From contig CAKUTL010000023.1 in NCBI GenBank assembly GCA_934692295.1, positions 1-22,017 of the forward strand: DNA of 22,017 nt, written 5' to 3'. Origin of the DNA: an uncultured Candidatus Melainabacteria bacterium (GTDB lineage Bacteria > Cyanobacteriota > Vampirovibrionia > Gastranaerophilales > Gastranaerophilaceae). The position numbers and the translations under genes were made by a program. The notes beneath the pieces are model-generated. The model worked only from the letters and a program-made list of their open reading frames with translations, did no database searches and was not told where the DNA came from. This document shows, piece after piece, positions 15,201-21,673 of the stretch. The stretch's first letter is position 1. Every line of letters begins with the position of its first letter.

Positions 15201-16725
15201 GGCTGCAAATGGTGCCGTTAGCACAGGAGAATTGACAACAAATCCGGTTTCAGTTGTTTCAGATACCGTGCTTAGACCAAATTCTGTTCATATTGATTCG
15301 TTGAAATATAACCAAACAATTATGTCCCAAAGCCAGAAAAAATCTATACAAAACCAACTTGTGGCATCAGGAGATATTTCACTTTTAAAAAATAATGTTC
15401 TGGGTTTCAAAAATTTCAAAGTTAAAACTTATAACCCGACGAATGCAAAAATTTTCAACGTTTTGTTGAAAAAACCAACTATTAAACAAGGGGTATTCAC
15501 AACAGATATAACTATCAATGGCACATCTTTAGCCCCAAAAATTTTGGGAGATTTGAATATCTCAAGTATTGATATTCCACTTCTTGATGCAACAATCAGA
15601 GATATTAATATCGATTTCAAAAACGATTATATCAATGTTTTGTCTAAAGGAGTAATTTTGACAAACGATATAATTATGAAAGCCAAGATTGTTAATAATC
15701 CGACTCCACCAATTGTAATTGATGATATTAATGTTCAAATGGATGAACTTAATTTGAACGTTATAACTCAAGCGTTGAGTGATTTTGAAGCTGACAGCAC
15801 AAGAAACAAACACTTGCCGACTTCGTCAACTCAAGTTCCACTTCCAATTGACCAGTTAATTATTAAAAATGCACAAGTTAATGCGGATAAAATCTTAATC
15901 AAAAAAGCAACGGCAACTAACTTCTCTTCAAATATGACATTGGGAGAAGATAATGTCGCAAGAATAAACAATTACCATTTCAATATCGCAAATGGGGATG
16001 TAGATGGGAAAATAATTTATGACCTAAAATCTTCAAGCGGTAACGCTGAAATGAGAATTAACAATGCAGATGCTCAAATTATCAGTGAAAACTTCTTTGA
16101 CCTCCCAGGACAAATGTACGGACACGTAACAGGTGATATGCACTTATCATGCAACGGATTGTCAAGCGTTGATTGCGTAAACACCCTATCAGGCGGTGGT
16201 AATTTTGAAGTTCGAGATGGCAGAATGCCAAAACTTGGATCATTAGAATATCTTTTGAAAGCCGGAAACTTAATTACAGGTGGAATTACAGGACTTTCAA
16301 TTAACGGAATTATTGATTTAATAACACCATTAAAAACAGGAAACTTCGACAAAATCAGCGGTAATATCAATGTTGAAAATGGTATTGCAAATGATATAAA
16401 TGTATATTCGAGCGGTAAAGACTTGAATATGTATATGACGGGGAATTATAACTTATCAACATTTGTTGCGGATATGGAAGTTTATGGAAGTTTGTCTAAA
16501 AACTTCTCAACATTGCTTGGCAAGATTGGAAACTCTTCATTGAACAGATTATTCAACACAATCCCTGGAATAAACATCAACGAAGTTAACCCATCCTCAA
16601 CAAGTAAGATAAATAAAATTCCTAATTTTGATAAATCAAATGTTTTGAGAGTATTTAAGGCAGATATTTTCGGTGATATTAACGGTAGTAATTACGTAAA
16701 GAGCTTCCGCTGGATTAAGAATTAG
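12223..16725 (+). CDS. AsmA/YhdP-like giant envelope protein (1500 residues)
   Basis: The largest gene of the window. The N-terminus is a basic stretch plus one membrane helix (MKRKWK, then VLTLTGILAVTCGFYTWGIP), after which nearly the whole protein is a series of short beta-strand repeats rich in Asn, Lys, Ile and Val, the pattern of AsmA/TamB/YhdP long bridge proteins. An N-terminal AsmA-like section (MGSFPSVWIKSDNISILNSD) and a C-terminal AsmA-2-like section (GGGNFEVRDGRMPKLGSLEY, then LLKAGNLITGGITGLSING) are visible. Such proteins form a hydrophobic groove that carries phospholipids from inner to outer membrane, so the cell should be a diderm. No Shine-Dalgarno precedes the ATG. The gene ends in a repeat-rich spacer. 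The exact subfamily is not certain. Confidence 0.83.
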   Translation: MKRKWKVLTLTGILAVTCGFYTWGIPAVVNIKSHKSFIEQKVFENSGFIVDIGTPNLSMGSFPSVWIKSDNISILNSDGTKALSIDNPQLKIKLFPLLFKKIEIANVSATKEDINFVLTKDSKFLLGQYPLDLKFKKDNKFTLNKIDWDLGSYNISLADNLNNQQVKLQGKYLEHGKYVQNKHIKFATEGSFTVGKKSTDFISDISLDFPLNHFTEDQLMIMGRVDNFDLASISDYVNILSSGKIKKMGGIVNYSASTTPDKFGHKKIESTLRTNNLAIEGKDKASSIIYPKELTAKLNFRTIENGIHFENTSLQSDKIHAFVDGKIYNIGEKFPNLNITAKVENTRLEDVVAILPGSETLLPDFNLYKLKKYVFYGDGEGQVSFKGKANRPHVKGNVKLRNAYLIKPLRGAPDKASIDLNFNEQLMDLNVFVPTSVGQNVTVKGKVKIDGSKYSELFIKSTDSVILEPVEEVLNPLHEILKFQLGPVPMMKIAGVGNIDMHSAGKKVDPHIWGKITFRNATASFNDVHNLVLNNGSGEVVFDDTKVSFRSYKAFINGKPVEIKGNCVVLGDLNVYVTAKGQSIQKLAKTINTSPILVDVQKAIAPFTHPTGVADVFLHIYGKVKNADEVVFNEDLFSKGTVTLHNATTVMQDTYLPFTKVNGVVNFDKYNSDYDVNGFVRNSKIYVKGTGEKNQIDLVAKSQKFAIKDCNDLLYPTTEMPFKKEIGMLNASFVGSYKGIADGGELDYDKVKVDGKFIPNMNTNAPIRLNGGTFTIRNGVLKTSNLKGLFNNNPSNLTLTMSDIYNSMTIADAVFNFKNFDISSLNEIKKQVKLPKQYATQLDNITDMKGIVDISGTINNGKIWSNTNLKDTSFVYKPLGAVVRILNGEANMRGDTLYLKRVNSRVSSMPVFVDGSVADVFGIPKLNLLVSAKPTQTFFDRFINNKSVYPVKLKGDVNFNSKLRGPIDRVSAHSNLNIGENSSIYYMGATLAGAANGAVSTGELTTNPVSVVSDTVLRPNSVHIDSLKYNQTIMSQSQKKSIQNQLVASGDISLLKNNVLGFKNFKVKTYNPTNAKIFNVLLKKPTIKQGVFTTDITINGTSLAPKILGDLNISSIDIPLLDATIRDINIDFKNDYINVLSKGVILTNDIIMKAKIVNNPTPPIVIDDINVQMDELNLNVITQALSDFEADSTRNKHLPTSSTQVPLPIDQLIIKNAQVNADKILIKKATATNFSSNMTLGEDNVARINNYHFNIANGDVDGKIIYDLKSSSGNAEMRINNADAQIISENFFDLPGQMYGHVTGDMHLSCNGLSSVDCVNTLSGGGNFEVRDGRMPKLGSLEYLLKAGNLITGGITGLSINGIIDLITPLKTGNFDKISGNINVENGIANDINVYSSGKDLNMYMTGNYNLSTFVADMEVYGSLSKNFSTLLGKIGNSSLNRLFNTIPGININEVNPSSTSKINKIPNFDKSNVLRVFKADIFGDINGSNYVKSFRWIKN

Positions 16726-16810
16726 AAAAGCATATCTCTAACCAATAGTTTTCTTGATATAACGGGTTTGAGGCATAATTGGTTCAGGATAGCTAGTGCA
16801 TTCGGATAGA

Positions 16811-16835
16811 GATTCCGAAACCAGTTCGGAATGAC
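16811..16835. repeat. Palindromic unit GATTCCGAA...TTCGGAATGAC
   Basis: ATTCCGAA (16812-16819) and TTCGGAAT (16825-16832) are exact reverse complements around loop ACCAG, followed by GAC. It shares its outer frame with the unit at 17165-17195. Confidence 0.75.
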
Positions 16836-16891
16836 AATATGCCTACGTCATTTTGAAATGATAAACCGAAGGATGACGGAAATTAAGGGGG

Positions 16892-16910
16892 TCGGGGGCA
16901 TTGCCCCTGA
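16892..16910. repeat. GC-rich palindrome around GGGGCATTGCCCC
   Basis: GGGGC (16895-16899), loop ATT, GCCCC (16903-16907), extendable by three outer pairs (one G-T) to an 8-pair stem. No T-run follows, so it is not an intrinsic terminator. Confidence 0.65.
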
Positions 16911-16957
16911 TGACTCGAACCATTTGGTCATTCGTGTTTTTCTTTTATAAATATTTT

Positions 16958-17060
16958 CCCTCGCCCTTTTTAAAGGGATACAAAGCGAACCGCTGAGCTA
17001 TAGCGAAGCGTGTGAGTCTGTATGCGTGCGAAGGCTGAGCTGAGGTGGTAGGGGTGAGGG
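16958..17060. repeat. Large imperfect inverted repeat, MITE-like segment
   Basis: CCCTCGCCC (16958-16966) pairs with GGGTGAGGG (17052-17060 region, one G-T pair), enclosing about 85 GC-richer bases. Inside are CCCTTT (16964-16969) / AAAGGG (16972-16977), a CGCT...AGCG hairpin (16991-17005) and two copies of CTGAGCT. No coding potential was seen, and no target-site duplication was identified with certainty. Confidence 0.5.
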
Positions 17061-17114
17061 TTTTAATTTCGTTTTTCGTCGAAATAAAAAAGAAAAAGTG
17101 AACATTATTAAATT

Positions 17115-17132
17115 TTGGGGTTGAAACCCCAA
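17115..17132. repeat. Tight palindrome TTGGGGTT-GA-AACCCCAA
   Basis: A perfect 8-bp inverted repeat with a 2-base centre, followed by CCTACGTT. It lies between the large inverted repeat and the next hairpin. Confidence 0.75.
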
Positions 17133-17164
17133 CCTACGTTAGAGAATAAGAAATAAAAAAGCTG

Positions 17165-17195
17165 GATTCTTTCGGGCTAAAGCCCTCAGAATGAC
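17165..17195. repeat. Hairpin with frame GATTCT...AGAATGAC
   Basis: Outer arms ATTCT (17166-17170) and AGAAT (17188-17192); inner stem GGGCT (17174-17178) / AGCCC (17181-17185) with loop AA. It ends in GAATGAC like the unit at 16811-16835, suggesting the same element family with a different core. Confidence 0.65.
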
Positions 17196-17301
17196 ATAAT
17201 AAAACATAAAGACCGCCATAGTGCCTTAATGCCTTTTGTAAAGAACTTCTTTCCTTATTTCCCTGTTCCTTTTCCCTTGAAACCAACCTATAGCCGTTTA
17301 A

Positions 17302-18033
17302 CTACTCTCCACGCAAGAAATCATGCCAGTAGTCGCCTTTTCCGGTCGGACTTATATTCTTATGAGCAAAATATGCACAGGTATGGACAGGTCGAACTTG
17401 AGAAGTACTACAATATTGAGCTAGAATTTCTTCATCTGTAGTCTGTTCTGTTAAAAGATTCCAGTACAATCCAGTATATGGAACAACCGCAGCCGTATCG
17501 GTGAATACAAAAACAAATCTATCAACACCCCATTTATTTGGTCTATCTACCCCATTTATATCAACACAAATTTTTGGACCAGTCGAAATACCACTAACAG
17601 CAGCATTATCATCCATTGAAAATAATCTTCCTGATGCGTCCATTTCAATATCAGATTGATCACATGGAGATTGAGAGGTTTCTTGACCATTTAGGTTCAA
17701 ATTTTTTAATCCTCGTTTGGAATAAAACGCACTATAACGCCCTTGAGATGTATGACCATTAAAATAACGCATGAAATACTTTAATGAAGCCGAACTATCC
17801 CAAGACCCCGTATATATAGAATCTTGATATTCTCTAAAAGTCATATCATTATCAGCATAAAACGCACGAGAAGCAACATTCAAGTCTGCATAAGTTTTTT
17901 CAAATTGTGATTTTAACTTTGTTGCCCTTAAATTCGCCATCAATGTTGGAATAGTAATCGCAGTAACCACTCCAATTATTCCCAAAGTAATCAATACTTC
18001 CGCCAAAGTAAAACCATTAAATAAATTTTTCAA
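17302..18033 (-). CDS. Prepilin-like protein with N-terminal methylation motif (pilin 2)
   Basis: A 243-residue prepilin with a canonical short leader, MKNLFNG^FTLAEV: cleavage after Gly, mature Phe1, Glu5, then the hydrophobic helix LITLGIIGVVTAITIPTLMA. The start is TTG with GAGG 8 bases upstream. The globular part shows CDQSD, the shared signature KICVDINGVDRPNKWGVDRF, a cysteine pair (QYCSTSQVRPVHTC) and the aromatic tail GDYWHDFLRG, as in pilins 1 and 3. It is probably exported and assembled by a type IV pilus or pseudopilus machine not present in this window. The gene is divergent from a small HTH gene with repeated motifs between them. It ends beside the palindrome cluster. Confidence 0.9.
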   Translation of the reverse strand: MKNLFNGFTLAEVLITLGIIGVVTAITIPTLMANLRATKLKSQFEKTYADLNVASRAFYADNDMTFREYQDSIYTGSWDSSASLKYFMRYFNGHTSQGRYSAFYSKRGLKNLNLNGQETSQSPCDQSDIEMDASGRLFSMDDNAAVSGISTGPKICVDINGVDRPNKWGVDRFVFVFTDTAAVVPYTGLYWNLLTEQTTDEEILAQYCSTSQVRPVHTCAYFAHKNISPTGKGDYWHDFLRGE

Positions 18034-18085
18034 AATGTTACCTCATTAAACGTATATATTTATTTTTACATTAATTTATTTATAA

Positions 18086-18127
18086 GTCAATGAATAGTGA
18101 AATTTATTCGTTAAATTGTCAATGAAT
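18086..18127. promoter_or_regulatory. Repeated GTCAATGAAT motif between pilin 2 and the HTH gene
   Basis: GTCAATGAAT occurs exactly at 18086-18095 and 18118-18127, 32 bases apart (about three helical turns), so both would face the same side of DNA. The first overlaps a minus-strand TTGACT (-35 match) toward pilin 2; the second lies just before the -10 TATAAT (18131-18136) of the HTH gene. Partial inverted copies (ATGAATA / TATTCGT) lie between. Candidate operator pair. Confidence 0.55.
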
Positions 18128-18130
18128 TTA

Positions 18131-18155
18131 TATAATTTTAAATGAATAAATGGAG
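18131..18155 (+). promoter_or_regulatory. -10 box and ribosome site of the HTH gene
   Basis: TATAAT (18131-18136) predicts transcription from about 18143. GGAG (18152-18155) sits 8 bases before the ATG at 18164. The -35 region (TCGTTA at 17-base spacing) is weak, which suits a regulated promoter. Confidence 0.55.
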
Positions 18156-18163
18156 TTAAAACA

Positions 18164-18382
18164 ATGTCAATAATGAATGATTTGAAAAAAATATTATTGG
18201 ATGTCAATGTTAATTTGACAGAACTGGCTGAAGCATTATCCAAAAGATTGGGCAAACCATATTCGATGCAAAATCTGTCAAACAAACTCCGCAATGAAAC
18301 TATCACACATCGAGAAATGCTACTCATTGCAGATATTCTCGGTTACGATTTAAAATTTGAAAGAAAAAATCCAAACCATTAA
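18164..18382 (+). CDS. Small helix-turn-helix DNA-binding protein
   Basis: A 72-residue protein made of one helical domain: LKKILLDVNVNLTELAEALS, then a putative turn and recognition helix YSMQNLSNKLRNETITHREM, then LLIADILGYDLKFE. The order fits a Cro/C1-like HTH, but with a longer linker (KRLGKPYS) before the recognition helix than in the XRE gene at 5658, so it is a different branch. The start has a clean GGAG site. It is divergent from pilin 2 and repeats the pilin/HTH layout seen at 4801-5876. Control of the flanking pilin genes and of itself is inferred from position and the repeated motif. Confidence 0.78.
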   Translation: MSIMNDLKKILLDVNVNLTELAEALSKRLGKPYSMQNLSNKLRNETITHREMLLIADILGYDLKFERKNPNH

Positions 18383-18407
18383 ACCAATTTTAGACCAACC
18401 GAAACCC

Positions 18408-18436
18408 TAGACTTTACCTTTAAAATACGTTATAAT
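18408..18436 (+). promoter_or_regulatory. Promoter of pilin 3
   Basis: TAGACT (18408-18413), 17 bases, TATAAT (18431-18436). Predicted start is near 18443, giving a short leader before the GTG at 18476. Confidence 0.55.
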
Positions 18437-18440
18437 AAAT

Positions 18441-18473
18441 ATGTTATTGGAAGTCTATGAGGATTGGTTATAA
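18441..18473 (+). other. Possible 10-codon upstream ORF before pilin 3
   Basis: ATG at 18441 opens a tiny frame (MLLEVYEDWL) that stops at 18471-18473, two bases before the GTG start of pilin 3 (18476). The mRNA is predicted to begin at about 18443, which would cut this ATG, so the frame may be chance. Confidence 0.2.
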
Positions 18474-18475
18474 TC

Positions 18476-19408
18476 GTGAGTTTTTGGCATAAAAAATATG
18501 GTTTTACATTGGCTGAAGTATTGATAACCTTAGGGCTTTTGGGTTCAGTCGCTGCACTAACTATTCCAACTTTAGCATACAACTATCGAGGCAAAGTTTT
18601 GGAACAACAGTTCCGTTCTACATATAGTGAAATCAAGGAAATCGGGGCAAGAATGAACCTTGAAAAAGGCGATGTTGGCGAATTTGCGTATTCTTGCGTC
18701 TATGGAAATGCGTCCAAATTCAAATGCGGAGCCCAAACAGCAGCAGGAGAGAACCAATACGGCGGAACATTACGCTGGGCAAGCGAATTCATGTCATATA
18801 TCCCAGGGGGAGCACCTTTTGATAAAGATTCAAACTCTGACAACGGCATCGCAGCAAAAATGAGAGAAATCTACAAAGATGCCGGAGCTCCTCAAGGACC
18901 TAAATTTTTCCAACAAGATCTGGCAAAAAACTCCTCTTTAGTTTGTGATAACGGAGGAATTTGGACAGATTCTAAAGGCAGACTTTGGACATTCAACGGT
19001 GAAAACCAGTTTATCTGCGTTGACATAAATGGAACTGCTGCACCAAACAAAATGAATGTAGATATTTTTATGTTTAAACCAATGACAGCTAAAGAAATTG
19101 CTATTTATATCAATAATGAAGACCCTAATGAACCTCACACAGACAATTACACCGGGCAATTTATTACATGTGATTTGAATGAGATTTCAAAAGGAAATCG
19201 AAGCAATGAAACTCCGGCAACAAAAGGTTTCAGAAAAGGTTCAGGTTCAGGGCTAGATTGGTGTTATTTTAATGAACCAATTGAAAACGTTGCCGCCATG
19301 AATTGGGAAGAAGGCGGGGTTACTAAAGGAAATACAGGAAAATCAGCAAGAGGAAAAACAATGACCCGTCAAAATAACTACTGGAAAGATTATATAGATT
19401 ACAGATAA
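18476..19408 (+). CDS. Prepilin-like protein with N-terminal methylation motif (pilin 3)
   Basis: A 310-residue prepilin, the largest of the three. From GTG at 18476 the leader is MSFWHKKYG^FTLAEV: 9 residues, Gly at -1, Glu5, then LITLGLLGSVAALTIPTLAY. The TTG at 18464 is in frame but sits only one base after GAGGA, so GTG is preferred, although its spacing is long (about 12 bases). The globular domain has CVYGNASKFKC, FICVDINGTAAPNKMNVDIF, a late cysteine pair (ITCDLN ... LDWC) and the aromatic tail NNYWKDYIDYR, matching pilins 1 and 2. It has extra Gly/Ser-rich loops. It follows the HTH gene on the same strand but has its own promoter, and converges on the DUF4145-like gene with a 4-base gap. 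Confidence 0.9.
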   Translation: MSFWHKKYGFTLAEVLITLGLLGSVAALTIPTLAYNYRGKVLEQQFRSTYSEIKEIGARMNLEKGDVGEFAYSCVYGNASKFKCGAQTAAGENQYGGTLRWASEFMSYIPGGAPFDKDSNSDNGIAAKMREIYKDAGAPQGPKFFQQDLAKNSSLVCDNGGIWTDSKGRLWTFNGENQFICVDINGTAAPNKMNVDIFMFKPMTAKEIAIYINNEDPNEPHTDNYTGQFITCDLNEISKGNRSNETPATKGFRKGSGSGLDWCYFNEPIENVAAMNWEEGGVTKGNTGKSARGKTMTRQNNYWKDYIDYR

Positions 19409-19412
19409 AAAT

Positions 19413-20075
19413 CTATAAAACCAATATCAGCATAACAACCACTGCCACAACAAAAGAAAATCCAACAAAAATCCAGTAAAATGGAATTCCCTTTGTTCCG
19501 GATTCTGATTTCATTGAATAAACTTGTTTTTTCAATGCCTTAGACTTTTTGTTCTTAGGTTGGGTTTTACGTTTGGTGAAACTTTTTTCTTTCGCTTTTT
19601 CTTCTAAATATTTTTCGGAAAGAGATTTTTTAGACTTTTTACCAGTAACTAAAAGTTCTGTATCATATCGAAGTTTCAAGATACTTGATTTAGCTTTTTT
19701 GTTATAAACAGCATAATTTATTCCAACTTCAAATGCTCGTTGCAAACATTCAAGAGCTTCCATTCCGTCTTTTTTAACCTTTGCAGAGTGGACGGATTCG
19801 TTACCGTGTTTTTTTAGAAAATATAAATCATTCACAAATTCTTTTTCTTGTTCAGAGCCATTACCTTTGTCTTTGAGAGTCGCAAGCATTTGGTCAAAAG
19901 TACTTTCGCTTGTTCGATTTTTGCCCAATACTTGTTTACAAACGTGTTCTCCAAAACGTCTGGTTTGTCCCATACATTGTTCAAAATATTCATCACGATA
20001 AAGTTTTTCGGCTTCCGTAATTATTTCGAACAAGTTCTTATCCACAGATTTCAAAAAATCAAAATTTGTTGCCAT
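19413..20075 (-). CDS. DUF4145-like protein with C-terminal membrane anchor
   Basis: A 220-residue protein in three parts. Residues 1-120 resemble the DUF4145 helical domain found alone or at the N-terminus of type I restriction HsdR proteins: NFDFLK start, LYRDEYFEQCMGQTRRFGEH (25-44), and the conserved-type LKKHGNESVHS (87-97), then a helix LECLQRAFEVGINYAVY. Residues about 140-195 are a lysine-rich linker. Residues about 199-220 form one hydrophobic helix at the very C-terminus (FYWIFVGFSFVVAVVVMLIL), so it is probably a tail-anchored membrane protein with the domain in the cytoplasm. No nuclease or methylase gene is near. Function unknown; the DUF4145 assignment is by motif memory. Confidence 0.7.
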   Translation of the reverse strand: MATNFDFLKSVDKNLFEIITEAEKLYRDEYFEQCMGQTRRFGEHVCKQVLGKNRTSESTFDQMLATLKDKGNGSEQEKEFVNDLYFLKKHGNESVHSAKVKKDGMEALECLQRAFEVGINYAVYNKKAKSSILKLRYDTELLVTGKKSKKSLSEKYLEEKAKEKSFTKRKTQPKNKKSKALKKQVYSMKSESGTKGIPFYWIFVGFSFVVAVVVMLILVL

Positions 20076-20135
20076 AATAAAATACTACAATCCATAAAAC
20101 CCAATGTCATCAATCAAAAAGCGGAAAATGTTTAT

Positions 20136-20174
20136 AAAAAAGAGCGGTAATGCCAAAGACACTAACGCTCTTTT
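20136..20174 (-). terminator. Intrinsic terminator of pgi
   Basis: On the minus strand AAAAGAGCG (20174-20166) pairs with CGCTCTTTT (20146-20138), extended inside by GTTAGTG/CATTAC with one bulge, and is followed by a T-run. It lies 20-58 bases after the pgi stop. Confidence 0.85.
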
Positions 20175-20193
20175 CTTAACTTAATCAAATTTC

Positions 20194-21495
20194 TTATTTA
20201 GAAATTCTTCCCGGAACAACAACTCCACCTTTCAAGTTCTTTTTGTAGAATTCAACGTGTGGTTGAAGAACGCTATCAAGAACTTCAGGGAATTCTTTGC
20301 CTTCCATGATTTTTTCAACGATTTCTTGGTAAACAGTAGCGAATGCTCTCAATTGAGTCATAGCACCTGCTGCAGCAGGAGTTAAGCCCATACCTTGAGT
20401 TTTAACTGTTTCAACGAATAAGTTACCAGTAACTTCGTAAGATTTTGTCAAAGCACCGATGTAGCTTTCTGCGTTTTCTCTGCAAACGCCGTTATCTTGA
20501 GGAACAGTTAAAGCGAATGCAAATTTGTTAGCAGGATTGAAGTGAGCTTCTGCGGAGTGGTGCATTGCATCTGGAACTTTAGCAATTTGTTTCAATGTAT
20601 CTTTTACTGATTCGTTTTGCATTTGAGCATTCCAGTAAACAGTATTTTCAAAAATTGAACCCATATATTGGTGAACTGATGTTAAAATTCCGTTCAATTT
20701 TGCATCTGCCCAGAAAATACCTTCTTTTAAAGCATCATTTACATCTAAATCAGCAGTCAAAGATTCTGTTGAAATTTCTTGAGCCGCATTCAACATTGCA
20801 ATCATATCTTCTTTCTTCATGCCTGCATAAGCAAGAGTGAATAAAGCGTGATCATCAAATGCAGAGAATCTTCCACCTACATCATCGTGAATGAATAAAT
20901 CACCTAACCAACCTTGTTCGTTAGAAGATCTTCTCAATTCAGATTTTTCAGCATTTTTATCAGTAACTGCGATGAAATGTTTGTGAGCTAACTTTTCAGC
21001 TTCTTCTTGAGATTTGCCTTGAGCTTTGTATGCATCAATCAACATAGCCAAAACTCTTAAGAAACCATCTTTAGTTTCAAAAGTTGAACCTGATTTTGAA
21101 GCGATTAAGAAATTAGAATCTAAAACATTATTTTCTAATTTATACAAAAATCTTTCTAAACTAGCAGAATCAACATCTGAATAAAATTCAATTTTGTCAC
21201 CTTTAATGTTCAAACCATTGATAGACAACATATGTTCAACAGTATGTTTAGAACCACCAATACCCATAACGCTTAATTTAGAAGCTCCAGTTTGGCTTTG
21301 TAATCTTTCTGCTAGAGAGTAAATTTCATCAACTCTTTTAGCTTGTTCTGAAGGTAAGTTTACCCAGTTTAAGAATTGACCTTGTTTGTTAGCACGAGAA
21401 GAAAATTCTTGAACAAATTCAGAAACTTTTGATGAATATTTGCCAAAATCGATACCAGAGAAATTAGCAGTAATATTTGAGTTTTTTGTCAACAT
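20194..21495 (-). CDS. pgi: Glucose-6-phosphate isomerase
   Basis: A 433-residue protein, slightly shorter than the roughly 450-residue bacterial form. It interconverts glucose-6-phosphate and fructose-6-phosphate in glycolysis/gluconeogenesis. Motifs: VMGIGGSKHT (76-85), SKSGSTFET phosphate loop (133-141), DDVGGRFSAF (204-213), catalytic-base region QMQNESVKD with Glu295, a His pair at 312-313 and the C-terminal QPHVEFYKKN with Lys418. These two SIS-type sugar-phosphate domains are complete, but several signatures are divergent (GGSKHT for GGSxLG). The ATG at 21495 has AAAGGGG 6 bases upstream. It has its own terminator and is not in an operon with other glycolytic genes. Confidence 0.92.
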   Translation of the reverse strand: MLTKNSNITANFSGIDFGKYSSKVSEFVQEFSSRANKQGQFLNWVNLPSEQAKRVDEIYSLAERLQSQTGASKLSVMGIGGSKHTVEHMLSINGLNIKGDKIEFYSDVDSASLERFLYKLENNVLDSNFLIASKSGSTFETKDGFLRVLAMLIDAYKAQGKSQEEAEKLAHKHFIAVTDKNAEKSELRRSSNEQGWLGDLFIHDDVGGRFSAFDDHALFTLAYAGMKKEDMIAMLNAAQEISTESLTADLDVNDALKEGIFWADAKLNGILTSVHQYMGSIFENTVYWNAQMQNESVKDTLKQIAKVPDAMHHSAEAHFNPANKFAFALTVPQDNGVCRENAESYIGALTKSYEVTGNLFVETVKTQGMGLTPAAAGAMTQLRAFATVYQEIVEKIMEGKEFPEVLDSVLQPHVEFYKKNLKGGVVVPGRISK

Positions 21496-21627
21496 GATAA
21501 CCCCTTTCTTAATAAGTTATACCCTTCACAACAATATTCTACTATAAAATTATTATTTTGGGGGATTTTTTCAAATATACAAACAATAAACTTCTTTCAT
21601 TACTATTTATATTTCAGAACTTGCTGT

Positions 21628-21671
21628 TTGACTAATTGAGAATAAAATATATAATAAAGTCAGAGAGGAAG
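21628..21671 (+). promoter_or_regulatory. Promoter and ribosome site of the EamA gene
   Basis: TTGACT (21628-21633), 16 bases, TATAAT (21650-21655), start near 21662. GAGAGGAAG (21663-21671) is a strong Shine-Dalgarno just before the ATG at 21674. Confidence 0.7.
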
Positions 21672-21673
21672 TT

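Larger units (their letters stand above)
16726..17301. repeat. Repeat-dense gene-free region with several palindromes
   Basis: This is the only gene-free stretch over 300 bases. It contains no convincing reading frame. It is visibly GC-richer than its surroundings and holds at least five strong palindromes (listed separately), two copies of CCTACGT (16842-16848, 17133-17139), and two hairpins that share the frame GATTC...GAATGAC. This is what clusters of REP/MITE-like intergenic elements look like. Confidence 0.7.

Noticed and set aside
16958..17060. Possible tRNA or other stable RNA in the GC-richer segment
   Set aside because: I could not fit a cloverleaf with acceptor stem and anticodon arm; the pairing fits a palindromic repeat better.
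16726..17301. CRISPR array
   Set aside because: Palindromes differ in sequence and spacing; there is no regular repeat-spacer pattern and no cas gene.
17229..17441. Plus-strand frame of 70 codons at the edge of the repeat region
   Set aside because: Overlaps the end of pilin 2 antisense, with no ribosome site and no recognisable domain.
19413..20075. Part of a restriction-modification or other defence system
   Set aside because: Only the DUF4145-like domain hints at this; no nuclease, helicase or methylase lies nearby.
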